DNA of 64,000 nt from Allodiplogaster sudhausi (GCA_945643635.1 CALZFC010000030.1:1479001-1543000), one strand, 5' to 3'. Counted from the first letter of the stretch, positions 1 through 11,387 are shown. Notes: a model not told the origin generated them from the letters alone. Made by a program: numbers and translations.

Positions 1-300
1 TTAATGTGTTAATAAAAAACAAGCCGCACGATTAATCTTACGTTGTGTAAATGACGTGTCGTCGACAAACAGTCACGACCGATTTCTATGTCATTGACAC
101 CGGTCAATGACAGTAAAACAGTACCGCCTATCTTAATACAGCTGTCCAACTTGTGTCATTGACACGGTCATGTCCGCAGAGCTAAATTTTGGTAGGCATT
201 TCCACTCGCAAGCCATGACCATGGCCATGACCAAAGCGTGATAGATGCGTGATGACAGCGGGGTGGTCAAGTTGATAACACAGTTGTAATAAACATTTTC
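1..300 (+). repeat. Direct repeat copy 1, with uninterrupted MULE target site
   Basis: Positions 36-205 match 6133-6305 with only about two substitutions that I could see. Positions 1-31 resemble 1023-1053, the left flank of the MULE. In this copy the two flanks are joined through a single TTAA (32-35), where the other copy carries the 5.07 kb transposon. The repeat contains no gene that I can support; it runs into the intron or upstream region of the gene at 306. Confidence 0.75.
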
Positions 301-305
301 TCTAG

Positions 306-918
306 GCCGTGGAATACATCTTCAACAACAGAAAAGGAGATCCCGTCGAAGGACGCCAGGGCGGACTTGTTCCTGCAGTGGTGCCCGATCTAGACTTTAC
401 TAAATTTTCCGGAGGTAGATAAAAACGTGACAGTTATGAATTACCACAATTTTCAGAGGAGAAATGGTTATGAGTATGCAATAGTCATTAAAATTAAAAT
501 ACTGTTCAGCCCATTTAGTTAATTTCAGTCAACTGCTATATCGGGGCGAGACACGAAGCGGATCCGAAAGCGGAGCTGTTGACAGCTGAGCGAGCAAACC
601 ACACTGAATTTGTCAAGCAGGAGATCAAGAAACTGCATTTTCATTGGTTTGTAACCGAGGAAATTGATATGGACAAGTTTTTGTTTGAAGTAGAATTTCT
701 CGTCGCGTCCACTAATCTACAACGTGCGTGATGCCACATTTTTTCTCTTCCGAATTCCGAATTCCGTATTTCGTTACAATCACGAAGGAAGATTGGATTA
801 TTCTTTCTCTAACTTTTGCTTATTGTTAGATGGCGTGTTCGGTTTAAAAGATGTGCGAATTTTCTCGCACGAAAGCGTGAATGTGCTCTGCCGTGCCATT
901 GATCTGGTGGAAAATTGA
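306..918 (+). CDS. 3' exons of an unrecognised gene
   Basis: Three exons join in consistent phase: 306-414, 529-723 and 830-918 (stop TGA 916-918). Acceptors are TCTAG, TTTCAG and TTGTTAG; donors are G|GTAGAT and C|GTGCGT. The visible protein is about 130 residues and soluble. It contains the string CYIGARHEADPKAELL, then a Lys/Glu-rich stretch and a C-terminus ending in AIDLVEN. No signal peptide, membrane segment or familiar domain is visible. The first exon follows the 1-300 repeat directly, so the 5' end either lies left of the window or was replaced by the repeat. I do not recognise the family. The consistent splice phases and preserved reading frame argue for a real, recently functional gene rather than chance reading frames. 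Confidence 0.55.
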
Positions 919-1057
919 AGCAAACATTTTAATGCATTTTTACCTATTTTTGTTATGTCATTTTTGAACACCATCTCGCACCCATGGAAAACTGGCACGA
1001 GTTTCCGCAAAAGTTCCTCATATTTTCAATGTGAAATAAAACCGGCCGCGCGATTAA

Positions 1058-2080
1058 GAGAGCCTCTCTGTAAGACTCAAAGAGGCCGCTATGGACGCCT
1101 GCCCCGGGGAATTTTTGTTTTCTTTTGCTTTGAAAACTTTATGAGGGATGTATCTGCTATTCATAGCAATTTTTATTGGGTCAAAAAGTTTTGAAAATTT
1201 TTTTTTTCTTAGATATAAGTCGAAATGTTCAAAAATTTTGAATGACCATATTTACCGTTAAACTTAATATTTCTGGAAAATCTTTTCAGTGTTCGATTCC
1301 TTGTTCAAAACTAAACAAAAAAGTCCGTGGTGACCATGTCCGAACACTTTTAGTTTTATGAGTTTTATCTAATTTAAGTTTTTCAAATCTGGTTTTCGGG
1401 CAATAACTTTTTTTATTACCATTACGTCCAAAAAACTGAATCATCCATAAGAAAGAGGAGGAAAAACTACACCTAATATGTTTCTACGAGGAAAAATTTC
1501 GATTAATTTTTTTGGGTATCTGCATTTGAATATTGGTTTCTAAACATTTTACGGTTTTGGCTGCAAACCATAATATCGTTCAAAGTTCACCAATTATAAA
1601 ACCGAATAGTCCATTCGATGTGATTTTTTATTCTCTTTAACATGGTATATACTTTGTTCGCAAACGAAATTAGACTAAAGGCCTGAAATTGACTTTTTGT
1701 GTTTTTGGTGTTTACTTTTGCCAGAAGAATGAAATATAATATGCAGACAGTTTTCATTTCGATCCAGCGTACCATCGATGGTACTCAAAAGTAGAAAATG
1801 AACGTCAAATTTATGTTTCTAGTCTCAAAAAACCTTCTGACACAATTTTCAGAACATAAGTTCCATTGGTATCATTTATCCCAGAACAGCTCAAAAGTAG
1901 TCGAATCCTGGGGACCCGGACAGAACCGCAGCGGTAAGAACCGCACTGTCATTAACCGCACTGGCCATAAGGTTTTGGCCACTGCGGCCAAAACCGCAGT
2001 GGCCAAAACCGCAGTGACCAAATATCGCAGCGGAAAAGTGGCCAAAACCGCAGTGGCCAAAAGCGCAGTGGCCGAACGCA
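1058..2080 (+). repeat. Left terminal inverted repeat of the MULE
   Basis: This segment is an inverted copy of roughly 4850-6128. The outer ~780 bp pairs with 5500-6128 and the inner part (1915-2080) pairs with 4850-4970. The inner part repeats CCGCAGTGGCCAAAA-like units several times. The right arm contains extra sequence (about 4980-5500) that is not obvious here, so the two TIRs are unequal in length. Confidence 0.8.
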
Positions 2081-2471
2081 GCGAACAGCCAGAGAAGCGG
2101 ACAATCGCAATTTTTTTAAAATTAATTAAAGTGATTTTTAATTTGAATTAGTTTTACAAAAGTATTATTTGCATAGGCAATAATGCATTGAAGATTATTT
2201 ATGAAGGCAGTTGATTTCCAGCAAATACAAAGCATCCCAAACCTTATTTAACAGATCGAAAGAACCTTTTTACAGCAAATGAGGATTTCAATCAAATACA
2301 AAGCCATACTTGATTTAAGAGATTGAGAAGAACCTTTTTACAGAGAGCAATAGCGTCATTGTAAAAACAGGGATTTTGGAATATTATTAGTTGAAAAGAA
2401 TTACAGAACGTCTACCACACAATTGCAACTGTAAACAACTTCTTAAAGAACTGATCCTCTTTTTCTCTTGT

Positions 2472-4585
2472 TCACTTCCGCACATTGACATATACTCCAA
2501 GAACCTTCAAGTGGTCTACCTCGCTACGACCCATTGGACCATTTCTCACTGCCACAAAACGTTGTAGGTGTGCGTTGAAGACTGAACGACTCTGCGGCCG
2601 GTACTGAGCCAACGTCAAGTTCTTAGACGATGCGGCTTGATAGAGTGACTTGAACTCTGCTTGATGATCGTGCAGCCGCGAGGCAACCAACTGTGCTGTC
2701 GACTTCTGAGGGATAGACTAAAGAAAATGGTGATGGGAGTAAGATTTAAAAAAAATAGCAAGTATGTACAAATTATTGCCTTTAATTTCGCATTGTATCC
2801 TTCCTGACAGGAATTCCCAACTTGTCGCTTGTCCATGATTCTCTGGTAAGCATTCCAGCTTTCGATCGGGTACATCGGGTTCGTCCGCTGTCCATTCAGT
2901 TCCTTGCCAATGTAAGTCGATTCGAAGTATGCATAGAAGGCTAAAGGGGATATTGCATTGTTTGCTAAACAAACATGGTGTTATAACATGTTATAGTACC
3001 CTTAAGTCTGCGGTGATCGACCAGTGGAACGAGTTGCATTCCCTCCTCGACAATCTTTTCAAAGTATCTGATGGGTATTTCAAAATTTGTAATGCTCTTC
3101 ACATTTGATTCTAGCGGCTCTCAATGCAATGATAAAATGGCTTTTCATACCTGGACACGTCAAAGGGCTTAACAAACGCCAGTGACATGCATGACTGCGT
3201 TGTGAACTTCAATTGAGCATCGCTATATAGATGAGATATCTTCTTTGTCTGCAGAATTTCATCAATTATTTTAATGAGAAACGATGAGAAAAAGAGGAAA
3301 AATATAATTTATAAAAATACTTGCCAAAATCTTGGCATAGATTGACTTGAACAGGTGGAAAACGCATCGCTGAATAATAGTGAGTGGGTAGACCATTAGA
3401 AGAGCTTGTGATATGCTGCGTTCGAAATCTGCCACAATATCATTATGATTATTCGCCTATTTTTAAGATATTATATATACCCATCATCACTGAAGAAGGA
3501 GAAGGGATGCCTTGTGAATCCAGGAAGGAAAATACTTCATAGTATGATTCCTGCCCCTTTGATACGAGAAACGCGTAGACGGCGGGCACGAAGACATGCT
3601 CTTCCTAGTGAAAATCCCGGTCATGATATTCCGTTTTGAATTAAGTTTATTTTTCTAGAAAACCTGAGTTCCAACGATAAAGGTCTGGAGAAAATTGGCA
3701 GGAGCTGAATAGAATGTCCCGTCACAAGACCAAAGCGGGTTCTAATGCAATATCTATTTGTACTATTACAACCATTTAATAAATGCTCGAAAGTATTAAG
3801 TTCTCACCCTCCTTAGGCGACCAATTCCTTCGTTTGTATAGAATATTTTCACTGCGCATGGGTCGCTCTTGCCCAACACCATGCAATTGTCGAATTGGAG
3901 GAATTTTTCGACTGAATTAGTAGAACTTTTTAAGAAAAAATGTACCGGTCCGAGTGTTCTAAAGATCAAACGTTGGCAAAGCATATGCACTAACACAATT
4001 GAGACTCATCAATGGTGCAGGGCCACTTTCGCTCTCCCGCCTCCTCTACGACGCGGCGTGTCTCGCGATACAGTCTGTCTTCGTCGAGAAAGGGTCGAAG
4101 ATGTGAAGGTGCCTGCTGAAGTACTGCAGATACAGCAGTGGCAGCTGACACGCCAAGCGAACGTTCAAATCGCGCTCTCTTACGCACAAATCTCAGCTGG
4201 AAAAAATGAGGATGCACATGGAACAAGGCCGAGAAGTTTTCAACAGTTTCCAAAAATACACGCAAAAGCATAAAAGTTAATACCTCGTCTTGGTGATCAG
4301 GTGGTATGTGACCGTGCTCAGCAGACCTTACGGCTTTGCCAGCGGCATACTTGGCCCTCCCAGCACATCCGTGGATATTACATCTTAAAATATTTGTCTT
4401 TCATAAACAAAAGTCAGCACAGATGAATATACAATTGCATGCCTCCATTGAACTTCTCCAGTCGACTTAATGACGTGAGACTTGCGATATTCGAACCCGT
4501 CAGAGTCATAAAGCAGTCGCTTTCCTTTATTACTACGGACTGTTGCGCTGATTTGCCTGACAATGAACGAATATCTAATTTTCAC
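2472..4585 (-). CDS. FLYWCH-MULE transposase, 11 exons, apparently intact
   Basis: Minus-strand exons are 4585-4443, 4383-4284, 4196-3997, 3958-3808, 3741-3664, 3604-3481, 3428-3325, 3248-3151, 3067-3000, 2940-2780 and 2717-2472, all phase-compatible (~490 aa). Exons 1-2 encode a FLYWCH-type zinc finger: GKRLLYDSDGFEYRK, then WRC formed across the first splice, HGC and HGH. Exon 5 has the MULE signature WSCDGTF (first catalytic Asp). Splicing of exons 6-7 creates MMDFERS (second Asp, DFE), followed by RCVFHLF (CxxH). Exon 10 carries YFESTYIG, then PIESWNAYQRI and CQEGYNA, the usual C-terminal MULE block. Family knowledge assigns cut-and-paste transposition via an RNase-H-like DDE core. Three introns (4442-4384, 3324-3249, 2779-2718) fit only with GC donors. 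The start ATG at 4585 is a guess; an upstream exon is possible. Confidence 0.85.
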
Positions 4586-4849
4586 ACGTTTCTCATCGAC
4601 AACTACCGATATATTAAAAAAAACAAGGCCTGTTGGGAGTCATCGGCATTGCGGTAGCCGCAGGATCGAACAACAGGAACGAACAACTACAAAATGTCGT
4701 GTTCTTTTCCCGCTGCATCCAAGCTTGGTCTGTGTTTTAGAATATGGCGTCACGCAAATACGGTCGCACGAATTAATTGTAAGCTCACTGTGTCAAACTT
4801 TTGAATCTGTGGTCTATAAATATACATCACAGAATCATAAACAGTGAGG

Positions 4850-6128
4850 ACATTGCGCATTCTGCCACTGCACAGTCGGCCACTGCGCTTATGGCCACTG
4901 CGGTTTATGGCCAGTGCGGTTAATGACAGTGCGGTTCTTACCGCTGCGGTTCTGTCCTGGTCCCGAATCCTGTCGTCGATTTTTTTCGAAATTTCAAGAT
5001 TTCTGAAACAGGAACTATTATTGCTCTTTCATCGGTGGATATATTATGTAAAAGTCTCTGCTCTTTCGAACGGATATGACCGTTGTTGCACTGCGGCTCA
5101 CAAATGGCCTGATAGTTGGCTCCGAGTAGGTTTTCGTACATTTATTTCACCATCAATTCTCGTAAAAATGAAATTTCTTGACTTTTTGAGCACTTTTGAG
5201 TGGTATATCATAACAGAACTTCGAAGAATTCTGGAATATCCATTATTGGGTGCTAGATGTTTCAAAAGAACAAATTTTAAATATTCGCTAAAAAATATTC
5301 AGCAATATCGCCTTCAACAGTCTGCATTCAAATACATATTCCCAAAAAATTATCCTCAGATTTTGATTATAAAGCTGTATCCGACTCCATTTTAAATGCT
5401 CTTTCTTGTAGAATAAATATTATGTGGAAAGTCGGTCTATATGACCCATTAATGGTCCAAAGAATGAGTATTTTAATACCAGAAATTGGACAAAAACACA
5501 AAAAGTCAATTTTAGGCCTTTAGACTAATTTCTTTTGCGAACAAAGTATATACCATGTTAAAGAGAATAAAAAATCACATCGAATGGACTATTCGGTTTT
5601 ATAATTGGTGAACTTTGAACGATATTATGGTTTGCAGCCAAAACCGTAAAATGTTTAGAAACCAATATTCAAATGCAGATACCCAAAAAAATTAATCGAA
5701 ATTTTTCCTCGTAGAAACATATTAGGTGTAGTTTTTCCTCCTCTTTCTTATGGATGATTCAGTTTTTTGGACGTAATGGTAATAAAAAAAGTTATTGCCC
5801 GAAAACCAGATTTTAAAAACTTAAATTGGATAAAACTCATAAAACTAAAAGTGTTCGAACATGGTCACCACGGACTTTTTTGTGTAGTTTTGAACAAGGA
5901 ATCGAACACTGAAAAGATTTTCCAGAAATATTAAGTTTAACGGTAAATATGGTCATTCAAAATTTTTGAACATTTCGACTTATATCTAAGAGAAAAAAAT
6001 TTTCAAAACTTTTTGACCCTATAAAACTTGTTATGAATAGCAGAAACATCCCTCATAAAGTTTTCAAAGCAAAAGAAAACAAAAATTCCCCGGGGCAGAC
6101 ACTACTGGATCCTTACAGAGAGGCTCTC
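4850..6128 (-). repeat. Right terminal inverted repeat of the MULE
   Basis: Inverted partner of 1058-2080; see that entry. The outer end reads GGCTCTC followed by TTAA at 6129. It starts about 260 bp upstream (in the sense of the minus-strand gene) of the proposed transposase start, so it probably includes the promoter. No specific promoter motif could be assigned. Confidence 0.8.
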
Positions 6129-6390
6129 TTAATCTTACGTTGTGTAAATGACGTGTCGTCGACAAACAGTTACGACCGATTTCTATGTCATTGACACCGG
6201 TCAATGACAGTAAAACAGTACCGCCTATCTTAATACAGCTGTCCAACTTGTGCCATTGACACGGTCATGTCCGCAGAGCTAAATTTTGGTAGGCATTTCC
6301 ACGCAGAAGCCACCCATGGTCATGACCAAGGAGTGATTGTTGCGTGATGACAAGTGGATAACACAGTTGTTTAAGAACTACATATATGGT
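6129..6390 (+). repeat. Direct repeat copy 2 (right flank of the MULE)
   Basis: Near-identical to 32-300. It begins with the right TTAA of the MULE insertion. From 6390 to about 6595 I see only AT-rich sequence with no supported feature. Confidence 0.75.
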
Positions 6391-6985
6391 TCTTTAATAG
6401 TGCTTTAAAAAGTCTTGGTAACTTGTCTGTTACAAATTATTTTTAATCCATAATCAGTTTAAAAACAAATTAAGCAAAATTATGAAAGTTAACCAATTGC
6501 AAATTTGGCAAGACTATGCTCAAATGCAAAACCAAATAATTTATCCATGATGCAAGCATATAAAACAGGCGACATGAATATTTGAGAATGACTTCCGATG
6601 TTGACGATCTAGGAGGAGACGATTGAATATTGAAGTGCGAAAGAGAGATAGACAGTGAGAGAGAGGGGGTATAGAATACCGAGAAAGCGATAAAATTGCG
6701 AATGAAAGAGGAAAGAGAGACCGGGCAGGATGATTAGAAAAGAGAAACCTGGTAGCTAACCACTACTATTCTCTTTAATAAAGACTAGATTTTCGTGCGG
6801 ATTATATGCCATTTTTCCAGTTTGCCCAGAAAGGCATTTTTAGTGCGGAAAAGAACGAACAACACCGCACTGACTGCCACGAGAAGGAGAAGCTGAGTGA
6901 GCAACTGCAACCGATCTCTGAAGAACAAGGACGAAGACGAGTAGGATAACCACGGGCTATGTACGGTCTTCTCTCTTTTACTCAT

Positions 6986-7020
<35 letters not shown>

Positions 7021-7328
7021 ATTGTTTCCCCTTCATCTCCCCCCTCCCCCACACAAGAAAGAAAATGAGAGTGGAGAATTTATTTAAAATTAGAGTCAAG
7101 AATTTATTTGCATTCTTGTAAAGTGACAAAGGTCTAATGAAATATTTTCTCACAAATATCGCGTTAATATCAGTTAATACGAGAGAAGAACTAAATTTTA
7201 ATTTTTGTAAACGTTTGACATTACGTCTTGTTGTAAAGATGACGCTTTCTCGATCCCTCTCTCCCACCTTTTTCCTCCTCTTCATCTCTTTCCCCCCCTG
7301 TTCATATCTCCATCTGTTTCTCATTCTA

Positions 7329-7335
<7 letters not shown>

Positions 7336-7367
<32 letters not shown>

Positions 7368-7520
7368 ATCTCTCTCTTTCTCTCTCTCTCCCTCTCTCTC
7401 TCTTTCTCTCTATCTCTCTCTTTCTCTCTCTCCCTCTCTCTCTCTCCCTCTCTCTCTCTTTCTCTCTATCTCTCTCTTTCTCTCTCTCCCTCTCTCTCTC
7501 TTTCTCTCTATCTCTCTCTT

Positions 7521-7556
<36 letters not shown>
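7336..7556 (+). repeat. (CT)n tract in the leader of Ly6-like copy A
   Basis: About 220 bp of CT repeats with TTTCT and ATCT interruptions end directly in the acceptor-like TTCTTGCAG (ends 7561) before the ATG at 7564. Copy B has the same arrangement at 9719-9810 and copy C at 11214-11387. Apparent long Ser/Leu reading frames here are repeat artefacts. Confidence 0.9.
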
Positions 7557-7563
7557 TGCAGGG

Positions 7564-8029
7564 ATGACGCTGTGTCACTGCCTGGTGCTGCTGGCTCTCG
7601 CTACTTCTGGATCGCTCGTCTCTTCGACCGTGTACGAATGCTATGTCGGCGACGAGTACTCCATCCCGGCTTGCTTGACCATCAGAAAATATATGATTTG
7701 ACCGATATCATCCACACCTCGCCAGGAATTCCCAAACACTGCGACGTCAGGAACAATGATAATACTGCATGCACTACGGTAAAGCTACTTGTACTATTTC
7801 GTAATATTAACCGGCGGATATTACCAAACTTCATAATGCAGCCATATAAATTAAAATAAAAAATAAAAATAAAAATAAACAATTCTGATGCAACCCGAAT
7901 CTCAGGTGAAATACACGATCCTGGATCAGTCAATGCCTGTAGGAAACGTGTTTCTTCAAAAAGGCTGCTATAGCAACTGTTCTATGTTCCATCAGAAATG
8001 GATGGTCATTACTTTTATATTTCAAAATC

Positions 8030-8065
<36 letters not shown>

Positions 8066-8330
8066 ATCTCTCTCTCTCTCTTTATCTCTCGCTCTTTTCC
8101 TGCATTTCTTTCCTAGAGCAAAGAAGAATTTCCAATCAATGTAACACTCTTGTATTTAGAAGGGTGTTCGCTCGCTTAAATTAAACATCCCGGATCTTAC
8201 GTTCAACGTTTCCGAGGCCCACTGCTGCAATGAGAAACTCTGCTACAGCGAAGTCACTTTGCACATCGCAACCTCGACCACGGCGGCCCTTCTCCTCGCC
8301 CTCCTTCTCATCTCGCCCTCTCGCCACTGA
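7564..8330 (+). pseudogene. Ly6/three-finger GPI-type protein, copy A, frameshifted
   Basis: Exons 7564-7778, 7906-8004 and 8160-8330 align with the intact copy C. Exon 1 starts with a signal peptide (MTLCHCLVLLALATSGSL) and the first Cys motif YECYVGDEYSIP. It then runs to a TGA, because the rest of exon 1 (HCDVRNNDNTACTT) is in another frame; exon length is 3n+2. Exon 2 (99 nt) gives the central Cys block GCYSNC. Exon 3 gives the Ly6 terminal motif HCCNEKLCY, followed by a Ser/Thr linker and hydrophobic tail LLLALLLISPSRH typical of GPI anchoring. An ATTAAA polyadenylation signal is at 8397-8402. Either one base was lost near the SIP codons or the assembly has an indel. As read, the product would be truncated after ~41 residues. 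Confidence 0.75.
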
Positions 8331-9086
8331 GACCCATCTCTCCCTCCCCCTCTCTCTCTCACCCTCTTTCCTTCCTCTTTCACCCTCCGCCGTGGAATTA
8401 AAGTGAGAGAGATCGAGTTTTATCCTTTCTACCAAGCAATGGATGTGGAAAAGGCTTCAGTGCTATTGTGAGCTTAAGGGTCCTGAAGGGCGCGTACTGA
8501 AAAAAGCCGGTGAGAATTTTTAGAATGAAAAAATGACGTCATGTATTCAAGGCAGGTGGGCAACACCAGCACGATGAGAAATTATAAAAATTTGAATGCA
8601 GCTAACGATAAGAAAATAAAAAAAGTTAAAACGTGGTGCACGTTGACCGCTATAGCATTTAAAACGTGCAAAATGATTAGTTTAGAACGACTACTTTTGT
8701 TGATGATCTTGGAGGAGACGATTGATTATTGAAGTGCGAAAGAGAGATACAGAGTGAGAAAGAGAGCGAGAGAGGAAGAGAAAAAGGAGAGAGCCATATA
8801 AAATAGTGAGTGAAAGAGGAAAAGGGAGCAGGAAAGATAGTGAGAAGATAGAAACCCGGTAGCTAATCACTATTCTCTATTAGAAAGACTAGATTTTCGG
8901 GGGATTATATGCCATTTTTCCAATTTGCCCAGACAGGCATGTTGAGTGAGAAAAAGAATGAACATCACCCGCACTGAATGCCGCGTGAAGGAGGTGCTGA
9001 ACAACTGCAACCGATCTCTGAAGATACAAGGACGACGACGAGAAGGAAGACCACGGGCTATGCACGGTCTTCTCTCTTTTACTCAT

Positions 9087-9127
<41 letters not shown>

Positions 9128-9471
9128 ATTGTTTTCCCCTTCATCTCCCACCTCCCCCACACACTGACAGTGGAGAATTTATTTAAAATTAGAGTCAATA
9201 ATTTATTTGCATTCTTGTTAAATTACGAAGGTCTAATGAAATATTTTTTTCACAAATGTCGCGTTAATACCAGCAAATGAGAGAGAAGAATTACATTTTA
9301 ATTTTTGTAAAAGTTTGATATGACGAAGTTTGAACTAAAGAAATATTTTCTCTCATGCTAATTGAAGATATGTACATATGTATGTATGCGCGGACTTCAG
9401 TACATATTTGTGCACATTAAAAGTACATACGATGTCCCATAAGGACACGAGATGTAGTGCAGAAGTGGGCG

Positions 9472-9478
9472 TATAAAA
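9472..9478 (+). promoter_or_regulatory. TATA box of Ly6-like copy B
   Basis: TATAAAA lies in a block (9360-9530) conserved with 11000-11200 of copy C, including ATGTACATA-rich elements upstream and GAATCACCATTTTCGCATTC about 25-45 bp downstream, the likely start region. Conservation of this block between the units supports a real core promoter. Confidence 0.7.
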
Positions 9479-9719
9479 GGGGTGGCGAACAGAAGGAATC
9501 ACCATTTTCGCATTCTTCTCGAGGTCCGCTTTCTGCCCCTCCCCCCTGCCTGCCCTCACTCTCCTCCTCCCGCTATCTCTCCCTCACTCTTTCTCTTTTT
9601 CTTTCTCTTTCTCGCTCTTCTCTTCTTGCAAAGATGATGCTCTTTCGATCCCTCTCTCCCACCTTTTTCCTCCTATTCTTCTCTCTCTTCCCCTCTGTTT
9701 CTCATTCTACCACCCTCTC

Positions 9720-9768
<49 letters not shown>

Positions 9769-9812
9769 CTCTCTCTACATCTCTCTCTCTCTCTTTCTCT
9801 CTTCTTGCAGGG

Positions 9813-10552
9813 ATGATGCTGCATCACTTCCTTCTGCTGCTGAGTCTTGCTACTTCTGCATCGCTCGTCTCTTCGACCGTGTACAAATGCTATGTCGGAG
9901 TAGAGTTCTCCTTGCCCGGCCTGCCTGCAGTCCTCTCATCCAGAATCTTACCGGCCGCACCTCCTCCTCGCCAGCAATTCCCAAATTCTGCGACGTCAAG
10001 GACAATGATACTGCATGCACTACGGTAGAGCTAATTGTTGTATTTCGTAATATGACTTGTGGATATTACGAAACTTCATGTAAATAAAAAGAACGGAACT
10101 TAAGAATTCTGATGCAAACCGAATTTCAGTTGAAATACATGATCATCGATCCGGCAATGCCTGTAGGAAACGTGTTTCTTGAAAAACGCTGCTATAGCGA
10201 CTGTTATAAGTTCCATGAGAAATTGATGGTCACTACTTTTATATTTCAAAATCTTTCCTCTCTCTCTCTCTCTCTCTTTCTTTCTTTATCTCTCTCTTTT
10301 CCTACATTTCTTTGGAATTTCGAATCAATCTCCTGTATTTAGAAGGGTGTTCGCCCGGTCAAGGTGGACGGCTTCGAGTCTCCGCTCAACATTTCCGAGA
10401 CCAACTGCTGCTATGGAAATCTCTGCAACGGCGAAGGCACTTTGAACATTGCAAGCTCGACCACGACAAAGCACCAGAACGGCTCGAACAAGGACCATGC
10501 GACTGGCACGGTGACACTTCTCCTCGCCCTCCTTCTCATCTCGCCCTCTTGA
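9813..10552 (+). pseudogene. Ly6/three-finger GPI-type protein, copy B, frameshifted
   Basis: Exons are 9813-10024, 10130-10228 (99 nt) and 10343-10552. Exon 1 encodes a signal peptide (MMLHHFLLLLSLATSASL) and YKCYVGVEFSLPG. The homologous second half (KFC, then TACTT before the donor) is in a different frame; exon 1 is 212 nt (3n+2). Exon 2 has RCYSDCYKFHEKLM. Exon 3 has NCCYGNLCNGEGT, an N-glycosylation site (NGS), and the hydrophobic GPI-type tail LLLALLLISPS. AATAAA is at 10638-10643. Apart from exon 1 the gene is well preserved, so the lesion is recent or an assembly error. The same net frame offset as copy A is notable. Confidence 0.75.
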
Positions 10553-11105
10553 CACTGAGACCCATCTCTCCCTCTCCCTCTCCCTCTCTCTCATTCACAC
10601 TTTCCTTCCTCTTTCACCCACCACCCAATGCCGTGGAAATAAAGTAGAGTTTTGTGCTTTCTGTTCTGCAATGGATTGGGAAACGGCTTCAATGCAATTA
10701 TCTCTCTCTCTCTCTTTCTATGTCTCTCTTTTTCTCTCTCCATCTCTCTCCCCTTTGTTTCCCTCTTCATCTTCCTCACCCGCCACTTCAGACAGCATAT
10801 GAGAGAGTAGAACTGTTGTGCTTATTTATATTTTTGTAAAAGTACAACAATAAAAAGCTCTAATGAAACATTTTCTCACAATTGTCGCGTTAATAGCAGT
10901 ATATGACTGATTGTGAGAAGAATCGCATTTTAGTTTTTGAAAAAGTGCAGCATTACGAATTTCTTAGTAAAGAAATATTTTCTCTCAAATGTCATGTTAA
11001 TAGAAGATATGTACATATATGTACAGTTCATACATATGTATTTGTGCACCTTAAAAGTACATACAATGTCACATAAGGATACGAGATGAAGTGCAGAATG
11101 GGCCA

Positions 11106-11113
11106 TATAAAAA
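11106..11113 (+). promoter_or_regulatory. TATA box of Ly6-like copy C
   Basis: TATAAAAA lies in the same conserved context as 9472 (GGGCCATATAAAAAGGGGCG). The start of transcription probably lies near 11135-11160, within the shared GAATCACCATTTTCGCATTC block. Confidence 0.7.
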
Positions 11114-11208
11114 GGGGCGCCGGATAGGAGGAATCACCATTTTCGCATTCTTCTCCTCTACTGACTTGGTCTACTCGTCGAGGTCCGCTTTCTGCTCACC
11201 TGCCTGCC

Positions 11209-11244
<36 letters not shown>

Positions 11245-11387
11245 CCCCACTTTCGTCTCTATCTACCTGTTTTCGTCTCTCAATCCCTCCCTCAATCCTT
11301 CATCTCTCTCCCTCTCTCTCTCTCTCTCTCTTCATCTCTTCTCTCTCTCTCCCTCTCTCGCACTGTCCCACTTCTCTTCTTTCATAG

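Larger units (their letters stand above)
1058..6128 (-). mobile_element. Mutator-like (MULE) DNA transposon with long TIRs
   Basis: The element is 5,071 bp. Its ends are inverted copies beginning GAGAGCCTCTCTGTAAG; inverted similarity extends inward to about 2080 on the left and 4850 on the right. TTAA lies on each side (1054-1057 and 6129-6132). The paralogous sequence at 20-45 has a single TTAA with the same flanks joined, as expected for an unoccupied site. The inner TIR ends carry clusters of a CCGCAGTGGCC-like motif. One spliced transposase gene occupies the middle on the minus strand. The reading frame is preserved through all exons, so this copy could be recent or autonomous. A 4-bp TTAA duplication is atypical for MULEs, which usually duplicate 8-11 bp. 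Confidence 0.85.

Noticed and set aside
1798..2151. 117-residue open frame in the left MULE TIR
   Set aside because: Lies across the subterminal CCGCAGTGGCC repeats; the right TIR equivalent differs and there is no splice or start support.
4844..5395. 183-residue open frame in the right MULE TIR
   Set aside because: Low-complexity TIR sequence on the strand opposite to the transposase, no conserved features.
7137..7859. Long Ser/Leu-rich open frames over CT repeats (also at 9457, 18728, 20768, 24000, 40996, 55523)
   Set aside because: CT repeats encode Ser-Leu without stops on one strand and Arg/Glu on the other; simple-sequence artefacts.
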